From: Sialis fuliginosa
Taxonomy: Eukaryota; Arthropoda; Insecta; Megaloptera; Sialidae
DNA length: 64,000 nt
NCBI GenBank assembly: GCA_961205875.1
Contig: OY540816.1
Coordinates: 9,372,701 to 9,436,700, forward strand
Direction of reading: 5' to 3'
In this document: piece after piece, positions 11,911-21,635 of the stretch
Position numbering within the stretch: the stretch's first letter is position 1
Layout: the number at the start of each line of letters is the position of its first letter
Program-made: the position numbers and the translations under genes
Notes under the pieces: generated by a model
Told to the model about the DNA's origin: nothing
The model's input: the letters and a program-made list of their open reading frames with translations, nothing else
Database searches by the model: none

Positions 11911-12125
11911 TTAATTTTGTTTTGACACTTTAACTTTATTGGCATGTTTTTTACTTTGAATATGTTGTGTAAATGAAATTTCAGAATTAACTGAAACATT
12001 GCAAGTTCCACAATAGTAATTTCCACTGGGAGTTCGGTATACTGACAAATCTTGGCATGTTGTTCCATTTTTAGGATCTGTCACTGTTGACAATAAACTT
12101 GGTTCTTGCTGACCAATATTTTTAT
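11911..12125 (-). CDS. Exon 7 of the zinc-finger gene (finger 4 and stop)
   Basis: The acceptor is TTTTTCACAG. The exon encodes finger 4 (CGTCNVSV.., C344, C347, H360, H366) and a short basic tail, then TAA at 11911-11913. Confidence 0.9.
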
Positions 12126-15100
12126 CTGTGAAAAAGAATATGGAAATATAGTTTTATACATATAAAGTGTTGATACAAAAATTTGTATAGTGGAAATTGT
12201 TTATTTTGTACTAAATAATAATATTTTCTGCTTATCTCAATATTCTTCAAAAGTGGACATGTAACAAATAAATATTTAAATGACGATATGTTAATTAATT
12301 ATTAATGATGCATACCGTTACTTTCAATCCCAAGTCTACGCAAAGTCTTAATATGTTTTTGTCCAATAAGATGAGCTGTCATTTGATCAAACCTGGTAAC
12401 ACTGACGTTGCAATGTTCGCAATATAAATGTTGGTTTGGCTGGTTTGTGTCTACAACTTCTTCTGTGTTTATTGTTTCCATTCCAGGTACTGGAGGTTGG
12501 CTAGTACTATTTGAAACAAAGCTTGTGCCAATTCCAAATCTTCCTGTTGGATCAGCATTTACTGTTTTCCTACAATTTAATTATACTATCTTTTGAAACT
12601 ATTAACACATTAACTATCACACAATAAAAAATATTATCTTACTCATTTTGTTTTTCAAGTCAATCTTGATTGGTGCATCATAAAACTTTACTACAAATCT
12701 ACTTGTATATTACTAGTTGACTAATTCATTCACATACTATTTTAAATATTATTGACATAAACACATAGAAGGTATAATACCCACATCATAAGGTCCTTTA
12801 AAAATAGATGCTACTTATTTTATTTTGATCATCAGTGAGTACTTTTACATAACAAAACCTGTGCCGATTACTTTTTTTATAGTAATATTGAAGAAATACT
12901 GGATATTTCATTTTTCCTGACCATTTTTAAGTGCCGAGAATAGAATGTATAAAAATAATTAATGAGTTTTTTCACTATAACATATATCAAATGTATTTAA
13001 CCACTTTGTTTTTGATTGCCAATATCATAAATTTAAAATAATAATTCCTATTTTATATTCATATAAATATAAATTCATACAAATATAACGGTATATTTCT
13101 ATTGATTTCCCTTTGTCAGCAAAACTAAGAAAAAATTTAACCTCCCCCCTCACCCCTTAAACCTGCTTACATAATACTTGATCAATAAATTTAATATAAA
13201 TACTAACGTTCTGTGATAGTTTCCTTCCTCATCATAATATCCTGCACCCGAAGGACCTTTTTTATTCATAACAACTCTGAAATAAAATTGAATAATCATA
13301 TTATTTATTAATTGTAAATTAATTTTAAAGTAGTTTTAATTAACACATTGTTTGCGGATTCTGTATTAATACGTTTTTTTCTGATTGGTGCTGGTTTGCA
13401 TGTCTCGTATTACATAGTAATGCGGATTATTTAACGACAGATGATGTTTCCCTTTCTTATGTTACAATTTATAGATTTAAAGGATATTTTGAAGTTATTG
13501 TAATTTGTTTAGGCGTATAATTATTAATTATTTTTTGCCCACGCTGTGTGAGAGATTATTATCGCAAGGGCCTACAAACAATGTGTTAATATATATATTT
13601 TCTAAATATTACTGCGTATTTAACCCTTTAACTGCAACATACATTTTGAATAGTCATTCCACGTATGTCGCTTTTAAAAGGTTATTTGAATTTGTTAAAA
13701 TTACATGAGATTGCATACAGTTCCCCCATGTGAGTCATGCATATATATTTTAATGTTTTTTTATGAATAAATTTCTAATTATTAAATAAGTTTATGTATT
13801 TTATTTCCAATTTTTAACTTTATACCTTGACTAAATGTAAACAAAACACAAAGTATAAATAAAAAACTGCTCATAGGTCCTGTACAAGTCTTGTCTTATT
13901 ATTCAGTTTCTATATCAAAGACATTAAATATGTTTCTGCAGTTAAAGGATTAAAAGTAATCTTGTCATATATGCTGTATGAAGAAATTCTCTGCCGTATC
14001 AACTATTTCTAATGTGTCTGATTTTAACTTAAACTGTCACTGGACAGCTCGTGCACCACTACTGTTCCAAATCCATTGAAAAATGGACACATATTTATAT
14101 GAACATTATATAACTTTCTAAGGTCATCCTCTATTCTTCATCATCTGACTGTACACATGAATTATTATAATTTTGATAAAAGAATCTACTTAATTATGAT
14201 ACTTTTTATATGTATTACATAGTTTAATATTATTGCACGCCCCAAGCAGAATTTACTTGGTGGTGTGTTCTACTCTTTGTCTAAATTTTTTTTTGACATG
14301 TATGTTGATAAAATGAGCATTATTTCTTAATTTCATCAAGTCAGCCACCCACATAAGAGTTTAAATTTTTTGAATGAGCACATTACAGTCTCTGTATTTC
14401 CACAGTTTAATTTCGATTGGTTTTAATATTTTGTTATAAAAATATAAACAAAGTTTGTTAAGTTAAATTCAAATACTTTTTAGGCAGGTAAAACATGCTA
14501 CAGGTTGCAAAATGTAATAAATTAACCCTCTAACGCATTAATTTTTTTGAGATTCCATAGTTTCTGTGTATATTAATTTCACTATTTTTAACAAAATTCT
14601 CTTTGCACTCAACTTTGTGGCCGAACTACTGAAGCTACAGTAATGAAACTTACATCTTGTGTAGCCAAAATAATTCTCCTCAAGGTAGTGCAATTAGAGA
14701 AAAAAAAATTTGTATGGCTGAAAAACCCATTTTAGAGGGTTAACAACAATCCTTTTGAATTCACTTAAACTATTAACAAAATAGAACTCTAATTAATCTC
14801 AGCCAAATTGAATTACAAGAACTAAGAAAATGTTCAGTTTATTAAAAAAAAAAACATCGATTCCGGTAACTTCAGAATTCCAAATATAGTATTTCTTGTA
14901 TTATTGTTTAGTTTCTTACAAAGATAAGCCTTTTTTGCAATTTGCAATGATTAAAATGTTTATCTAGAGTTTTATTTCATTACATTACATCTATAAATAA
15001 ATAGATAAAATTTTGTATATTTGCATTTTTAAAACATAAAAATACAATAATGTATTTGTTAACCGATTCTAACCTGATTTAATGTTCACTTGCTCTATGT

Positions 15101-17753
15101 TAATTTGTACCTTATTAAGTTGTAAAAAGTTGATAATTCTATTAATATATTCAAAAAAATTAAAGGGGTGTGCATTTTATGGCCAAGCCATGTAATTTCT
15201 TACTTCTGATGACTTTTTCCCATATAATGACTTTCAGCATGTATTCGAGAAGTAAATGAAATATCACATAAATCACAGTGTTTATATTTTGGATCATTAT
15301 CGTTGTCTGAATATTCAATAAGATTTTGTTTCTTAGGTAGTGGTTGTCCTGTTTCTTTTGACCATTTTTCAAGCCATGCACGGACTTTCTTTTCATGATT
15401 TCTTGAAACATAATGTATCTTAGCCAAAGCTGTTGATGTCATTTTCATTGCACACAATTTACAGTCCAGTGCTTCAAATTGACTTGTTAGTTCCTTAGGA
15501 TAATTTACGGTTTTTATTTGTGGATATGTGTCTTTATCTGTAAAATATTTTTTTAATAAAAACATTAAAACAAAACTGTCTCTAAATGAATCGATCAGCC
15601 GAAAATATTATATATGAATGTAAATATTTACAGATTTTCACTGTGCAGCTGACAAAACGTAATATTAAATTTCTTATAAATTTAGTTCAAGCGTAACTTT
15701 TGTTTACGTATAATACTTGTATTTATTTACACTGATAACGAAAAACACATTTATGTATTGTCGGCCGGCTACTGCTCAAAAATAAAATACACATTAATGT
15801 GTTGGCAGCCAGTTAAGTTTTAATAATAGAAAAAATAAACTAATTTACTAAAAATATTTGTAATTATGTTAACACTATTATTGTTGTGCTAAATGTTCAT
15901 GCATGTATTTAAACAATGCATTCTGCCATAATAAATGTACTGTTAGAGTCCGCACACACTACAGACAGTTAATTGGCCGATAGTCAGCTGATAGTTTGAT
16001 TGGATTTGAGCTTTAAACCGATTTGCCCTAGATTATAGTTTAGTTGGTGGTGGGTGCACACACATAGCACGTCATACTGATTGTCAGTTGGCAGCTAGTT
16101 GTCCGACTTTTTAATCAAATGGGAATTATCTAGCTTTTTTGATTATTTAATCAATCGATTTTTAACTGGTAGGTGTGTGTAGTTAAATATATCTCCATGA
16201 GATGTCACAATTTTATATTAAAAGTATATATTGTATGTAATTTCATGTTCTTTGGGTTTCTATCTTGTGATGTCATCTGATAGCTACGGTGTATAGAGTG
16301 AAGTTGATGTGCGCAATGCCATATCTTTATTAATTGTATCATGCTATCAGCTGACTAAAAGTCTGTAATATGTGTGGGCTCTTAATAATACTACTCACAT
16401 GTCAATGTTGAATCGTCAGAGTTTGGTCGTTTTAAAGTATCATTGTTCTTTTGTTCGCAATCCTTGACTTTTTCAATTATAACATTATCTAAAAAAATAT
16501 TTTAAAGAAATTATTAGTTTGATAAAAATAAAAATACAATGAGTCTCTAAATAATAATATTTAATATTTTATGTGACAAGATTTCAAAGGTATGTAAGGT
16601 ATATGAATTTCAGGCTTAAAAAATACTGGATTACTTAATTATTATTATTAATAATAATTTATTGACAGTTTTAACATTTGCACGCTCGGTAATTAGACAT
16701 GTTTATACTCTCTCTGTAGTTAAACACTGATTAAACTAAAAATTATTCTTTATTTTCTCTGCACATTCAGTAATTAGATGGTAGGCTATTTTTAATTATA
16801 TCCAGTTTTATGCTTTTCATTCTATATTTAAAGATTTGTAACAATTGCTTATTAAAATAAACTTCATCATGCTCTACGGTTTATTCTTGTCAATAAAGAG
16901 CAGTTATAATTTTGGTAAAATTGAAGAATATGCGGTCATTATGTCACAAATTTCAAAAATCACGTGTTGATGTGTTAGAATAGAGTTATGTCCGGTATTA
17001 TAAAGGAGCTAGCAAAATTTGCTAGCTAGCAATTACTTTCAAATGGGGTATTAATTCTGTACTAGTATCTATGGATTAGTTATAGAATTTAGAGCAGTGT
17101 CACTTCAACTAATTGTAACACAGTTGGCATCTTTCACCGTACAAAATAATTTTCATATCACCACTGTTTTAATACCGTTGGTATTTACCTACAACGTGTG
17201 CGCGAAACTTGTCAAAGTCTTCAACAAACTCCAAAAGAACTGTTATATAAGTTTGATATTTGTATAATTGAAAGTGCTTGCTAGCTAGCAAATTTGCTAA
17301 GTCCTTTATAATACCGGACATTAACCTAACAGAAACTCACGAATCTAAACAATGACAGTTAACATGTATGTCGTTATGACGTCGTGCTCACATTTCTTCA
17401 GTTTAGCCATAATTTTTATAAATCTACATACATATTAGCTAATTAGGTATCTTGCTATATGCAAAAATGATTCTCATCATTGAAAATAATAAAATTTTAA
17501 TACCAATTTACCATTATCATATTTTGGCGTTTGCTCATAGTTTTCTTGGATTTCTAAAACATTCTTAACTTCCATCGTTTTATTTATGTTCTTTCCAGAA
17601 TTTGATTTTTTGGGTACTACAAAATCTTTAGGTAGTGAAGAGCACCCTTAAAAATTGTAAATTATTAGTAAGTTGTATGGAACCGGTTTTTTGGTTATGA
17701 AATGTACGTATTTTATTACCTATAAAGTAACCATTATCTGCAATATTTTCCAT
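11911..17753 (-). CDS. Four-finger matrin/U1-type C2H2 zinc-finger protein (ZNF346/ZNF385/ZMAT-like)
   Basis: A complete seven-exon gene was assembled from splice sites and phase. The coding exons are 17720-17753, 17512-17646, 16399-16488, 15204-15537, 13208-13276, 12316-12569 and 11911-12125, all with GT-AG borders and matching phases, giving 376 residues ending KVSKQN. Four fingers share the spacing C-x2-C-x12-H-x5-H, with first cysteines at residues 112, 174, 271 and 344. That x5 histidine spacing is the matrin/U1 type, which in known families binds structured or double-stranded RNA in the nucleus. The first about 85 residues are polar and low in complexity. Between fingers 2 and 3 lies a Gly/Tyr segment (GAGYYDEEGNYHRT). 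The ATG at 17753 is the first in-frame start and gives a 34-nt first coding exon. MITEs lie in introns 3, 2 and 5, and one lies 113 bp upstream of the ATG. Exact orthology is not established. Confidence 0.9.
12316..12569 (-). CDS. Exon 6 of the zinc-finger gene (finger 3)
   Basis: This exon encodes a Ser/Thr/Pro-rich spacer and then finger 3 (CEHCNVSV.., C271, C274, H287, H293). The acceptor is AATTGTAG|G and the donor is AACG|GTATG. Phase joins exon 5 (ending AC) to give Thr and exon 7 (starting AT) to give Asp. Confidence 0.9.
13624..13949. mobile_element. piggyBac-type MITE in intron 5 of the zinc-finger gene
   Basis: TTAA|CCCTTTAACTGCA at the left is mirrored by TGCAGTTAAAGGA|TTAA at the right. 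The TTAA target is the signature of piggyBac elements. It is 326 bp and non-coding. Confidence 0.8.
14526..14739. mobile_element. Second piggyBac-type MITE in the same intron
   Basis: TTAA|CCCTCTAACGCAT pairs with ..TTTTAGAGGG|TTAA. It is 214 bp and non-coding. It shares only the terminal CCC(T)..TAAC style with the 13624-13949 element, so it is a different family. Confidence 0.75.
15204..15537 (-). CDS. Exon 4 of the zinc-finger gene (fingers 1 and 2)
   Basis: This exon encodes residues 87-198. Finger 1 has C112, C115, H128 and H134. Finger 2 has C174, C177, H190 and H196. A basic amphipathic linker (KKVRAWLEKWSKETGQ) follows finger 1. The acceptor is ..TATTTTACAG and the donor is GAA|GTAAGA. 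If the donor were skipped, translation would stop two codons later, so a truncated two-finger product by intron retention is possible. Confidence 0.9.
15946..16381. mobile_element. Harbinger-type MITE in intron 3 of the zinc-finger gene
   Basis: The TIR GAGTCCGCACACACTACAGAC pairs with GTCTGTAATATGTGTGGGCTC in mirror, and TTA flanks both ends. The subterminal CAGCTGATAG is also inverted (CTATCAGCTG). It is 436 bp. Confidence 0.8.
16989..17320. mobile_element. Harbinger-type MITE, TGTCCGGTATTATAA family, copy 1
   Basis: The TIR begins TGTCCGGTATTATAAAGGAG and continues through GCTAGCTAGCA. The mirrored right end is ..CCTTTATAATACCGGACA, and TTA flanks both ends. It is 332 bp, in intron 2 of the zinc-finger gene. 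Sister copies are at 22237-22497 and 46237-46566. Confidence 0.85.
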
Positions 17754-17865
17754 TTTATAAAATATAACCACAATATAACTAAGACATAACACTTTTCATA
17801 ATAGAAAATAACAAATTTTTCATATAAATGTCACAGCACCCAAAGAAACTTCTTATTGCTTCTAC

Positions 17866-18062
17866 CATAGACATAGAGAATGGACAGTGCATTCTGTATT
17901 AACTCAATGGTGTAACATCTGTTCAAAAAAGGAGAGAGAGATGCAGTGTAGTTTGGAACATAGACATAGAGTTACACAGTTATTCCAAATCTGTTTCTAT
18001 CTCTTTCTTTTGACACGGTTCTGTGTTCGAGTCAGATGCCTGGTCCATTCTCTATGTCTATG
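17866..18062. mobile_element. 197-bp hAT-type MITE upstream of the zinc-finger start
   Basis: A perfect 20-bp TIR, CATAGACATAGAGAATGGAC, occurs at both ends in mirror, with a perfect 8-bp TSD GCTTCTAC (17858-17865, 18063-18070). A third partial copy of the motif (CATAGACATAGAG) lies inside near 17962. It ends 113 bp upstream of the zinc-finger ATG, so it may lie in the promoter or 5' UTR. Confidence 0.9.
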
Positions 18063-19442
18063 GCTTCTACGATTCCTTATCCATTCATGTTCGTGTCATT
18101 GATATTCTTCTAGCTTCATGTCATTCATTTTCATATATATCAGTGATTCCCAACTATTTTTAAAACGGGGAATCCTACAACGTAAAAACGACGCGTTTAC
18201 AACACAGTTTAAATAATAAAGGCGGCTTTGCACCTAATCTATAATGCAGAAAATATGTTCAAAAGTAGTTCAAAACATAAATCTACAACCCCAACTCGTG
18301 TTCAGTGGCGTAACCAACCAAAAGATAAGAGCAGATTCTGATTGTACTACCTTCAAAACGTAAAGAAAATTTAATTTCCGCATGGCGGCTGTGCGTGTGT
18401 CTGTGTGTTTGTATGTGTGTCTGGATGTAGAATTTTCGTTTGTTCACAATAACAACTTAAAAAATGTACCGATTTGAATTATTTTTGGGGAAAATGTTTG
18501 TCTCAGTGATTACTTTAGACCTATTGATTTTGGTGCTAATCGGATTAGGAGTTGCGAGTATTATCTCCAGGGCCGTAACTAGGGGCTCGGGGGCCCCGGG
18601 GCAAGAGGTGATCGAGGGGCCCCCAAATATGTAAAAAATAAAAATTGAAGACCTTTTTTTATCATAGTTTACAAATTTTACATTTGTTACTAATTTTTAT
18701 TTGAATTACTTTTTTTTAAAACTCAGTACACTATCAATATCAAATGAAAATATTTATAAACAACTTACAATAAATCAGCTTAACTAAAACAAAGAGTAAA
18801 TACCAAGAGTAAATATAGTTTGACAGCCATTTATAATGTCAAAGAATTCCTCGCGATGACGCAGTCTCCCCTCTCATGCCACTCCCCACACAGAGTTATG
18901 AGGCAACTTGGTCATTTACTAACTTTGGGCAAAAAGCAAGTCAGGGCGATTATAAAGGCCTCTATACACCACCCAATTTGACATCCAATCTGCAGAGGCA
19001 ATTTGCACGTATCAGCGCCAGTTTCGCTACCTCCTATTTATAGATTTGCATCACATACATATTATAGTAGTAAAAAACAAAAGATTTACTATAAAAATAT
19101 TGTTTATTAAATAAAATGCCTATCATACAACAAAATATTATTTACAGGAACTTAATATAAAGCTTTACAATTAATAATAATATGTTATCATAATATAAGA
19201 CATATTTAACTTAATTTGAATTATACATTTAATTCTTTTTAAAATTTATAAATTAAATACTTCTGAAAAAATTAAAGTGTACCTATGTAGTTTATTAAAT
19301 ACTAAGGACTAAAAATATAATTTAATTTAAATTACTAGAAAAATATGTTTATATAATATATACACATTAATGTTATTTTATTGTATTTAACTTTTCATAT
19401 TTTTATTATCTACTCTAAATATTGTTGATAATATTTTATATA

Positions 19443-19619
19443 CAGTCATACCCCGAGTTACGGCTCTTTATGTTAAATAATTTCAAATACAATCTTTCTC
19501 AAAATTGCAGCGTTTGATTCAGAGTTACGTCTCTTTAATGGCATTACTATTGCCTAAACGACTTCCACAATTTAAAAGTTCTAGCACACCAAAGGTGACG
19601 TAATTTTAGGGTATGACTG
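19443..19619. mobile_element. pogo/mariner-type MITE
   Basis: CAGTCATACCCCGAGTTACG at the left is mirrored by CGTAATTTTAGGGTATGACTG at the right, with TA on both sides. It is 177 bp. The terminal pattern resembles pogo/Tigger elements. Confidence 0.8.
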
Positions 19620-20103
19620 TAATATTATAAAATTATATTTATTGGCACTGTATATTAGATAAATTAATTTTCACATTATTAATATAGATGGAATTATAAA
19701 AGCCTCAAAATCCAGGAAAAAGTAACTTGTCAATTTTAAGGTATTGTCATATAGGTAGTACCTATATATAATTTGACAATGCTTAAGATTAATTGTTTTC
19801 AGATTATGTAAGACAGGATTAGCTACATATTTACTTAGTTGTCAATAGAAAGGTAGACAATGTTTAGTATTGGCTAAAATTAATAAAAAAAAGTCCAGTA
19901 ACATGAACAGTAATTGCCTTAATATAAATGTTACTATTTTATTAAATTATCAATTTAAGTTATTTTGGTTTTTGGACAAGTTAATTAATAGTCAATAAAA
20001 CAAGTTAAGTTTTCTTAATTAAAAAAAAATCAGTAGATTTTACATTTTTTTTACAGATTAAACAGGTGAAATGAGAAATGATGCACGTATTATTACTTCT
20101 AGG

Positions 20104-20397
20104 CAGAGTTGTGCTAAATGCAAGTGCATGTACTTAAATATTTTTTGAGTTATTATCAATTGTACTTGTATTTAAATACTATACTTACCAAACACAAGTA
20201 AACTATGTACTTGTACATAAATACATACATATATTCGATTGATTGTACTTGTACTTAAATCATTTAAAATGTACGTACTTAATTACTTTCTTAATGTGTT
20301 TAAATACTTTTGACAAAAGTAGTTAATTTGAAATTGTACTGTACCATTATTATTATCTTTACTTAAGTACATTTTTTTGTACTTGTACACAATTCTG
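20104..20397. mobile_element. hAT-type MITE rich in GTACTTGTAC motifs
   Basis: The ends are CAGAGTTGTGCTAAATG and ..TACACAATTCTG. The 8-bp flanks CTTCTAGG and CCTCTAGA match at 6 of 8. The interior is packed with TACTTGTAC/GTACAAGTA palindromic words. It is 294 bp. Confidence 0.7.
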
Positions 20398-20467
20398 CCT
20401 CTAGATATACTGTTAGTAATATTATGTATTATGATAACAAAACATCTTTATTTTAAATGGTTTTGTT

Positions 20468-20957
20468 CAAGGTATATAAAGACAAGGTAGTCTCAATAGC
20501 TCCTTGACCAATCAGCGTTGGCGGAGGAATTGACGTTACCCAGTTATAAATGTATAATAGAATGTCAATTACAAGAAATTCCTTTATTTATTCTTGTTTT
20601 CGTATTTTTTGATATTTTAATAACACAAACAATCAAAGAAGTACAAATTCGGCATTGCAAAATCATAAAAAAGCTGTCAGAATTACAGAACGTATTGCCA
20701 ATTTAAGAATAGTAAAAATGATGCTTTCCAAATAGACCAAAGTGTCTGTGATAGCTATTTTATGATTTTGCAATATCGAATTTGTAATTCTTTGATTGTA
20801 TGTGTTGTTAAAATACCAAAATAAGAATAAATAAAGGATTTTTTTGTAATTGATATTCTATTATACATTTATAACATTTGAATGTATCCCCTGGGTGACG
20901 TCAATTTCCACGCCATCGCTGATTGGTCAAGGAGCTATTGAGACTACCTTGTCTTTT
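20468..20957. mobile_element. Mutator-like foldback MITE, copy 2
   Basis: It has the same arms as 769-1519. A perfect 9-bp TSD GGTTTTGTT lies at 20459-20467 and 20958-20966. The right end is shortened (ends GTCTTTT without the final TATACCTTG). Confidence 0.8.
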
Positions 20958-21125
20958 GGTTTTGTTTAAAAAAATAGTAATAGAAACAAAATGAGTTTCT
21001 TGTAGTTTATAAAGTAAATTTATTTTTTATCCATGTACTTAAAAATCTAGAACTTATTTATATAATTAATTTATAAATAAATAGCGATGTAACTTTAGTA
21101 GAATTACTTATAAACAATGAATTGT

Positions 21126-21131
21126 TTTATT
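21126..21131 (-). terminator. Poly(A) signal AATAAA of the TGF-beta propeptide-like gene
   Basis: On the minus strand AATAAA begins one base after the TAG stop (21133-21135), giving a very short predicted 3' UTR if used. Confidence 0.5.
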
Positions 21132-21132
21132 C

Positions 21133-21635
21133 CTATCCTTCACTTGAATTTAATTTGAATAGTTTAAGAAATTCTTCTCTGGTCATAATAATCTTTTGAT
21201 TTTCAATATAGTTTCTCACATCTTTTGTATTTAATTTACGTTCATGTCTTATTTTGTGAGCTTCTTTATTTTCATTGGAGTCATCCTGTCCTAGAACATT
21301 TCGAATTCGGGCATCATCATTTTGTAATAGTTCATCATCATTTTCTTGGTTGACATTAGTCTGTGATTGTTTGTTAAATATATTGTAGACATCTTCATGG
21401 TTAACTCTTACAAAACTAATATTTTTAAATTTGCATTTGTGTTTACTAATATCTAAAGATCTGTTGCGATATTCGTAAGGAATTTCTAACATACATAAAT
21501 CTAATGTGGGGTATAGTAGAATATTACTAGAACGTGGGGCGCCGTTTCTAAAACTTGAAGTTGAGTTTGTGATGTTTGTTGCTGCGGCGATGAGAGCTGC
21601 TTCGAAGACTGGTCGTGGAATTGTTCTGTTGTTTG
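21133..21635 (-). CDS. Last exon: C-terminal region without a ligand domain
   Basis: It encodes residues 402-568 and TAG. An Asn/Thr/Ser-rich glycosylated stretch leads to YPTLDLCMLEIPYEYRNRSL, HKCKFKNISFVRVNHEDVY, an acidic Asn-rich linker, then RHER followed by a 34-residue charged tail ending NSSEG. An internal donor-like GTAAGAG at 21411 could be a cryptic splice site, but no acceptor exon with ligand cysteines was found downstream. Confidence 0.8.

Larger units (their letters stand above)
17754..21132. other. Intergenic region between the two complete genes
   Basis: It holds the zinc-finger promoter region and then MITEs at 17866, 19443, 20104 and 20468. Single hAT-like termini are also present, including CAGTGATTCCCAACTATTT near 18146, CAGTGGCGTAACC near 18305 and AGGGCCGTAACTAGGGG near 18568. 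A lone left terminus of the 26084 family (AGGCCTCTATACACCACCCA) lies near 18958. I searched this interval on the minus strand for a TGF-beta cystine-knot exon and saw none. Confidence 0.6.

Noticed and set aside
15160-15411. 83-codon minus-strand frame overlapping the zinc-finger exon
   Set aside because: It is an alternative frame of exon 4. The zinc-finger frame is clearly the coding one.
17754-21132. Hidden mature TGF-beta ligand exon
   Set aside because: I read the minus strand for clustered cysteines and CxGxC/CCxP-type motifs and found none. The interval is MITEs and A/T-rich DNA.
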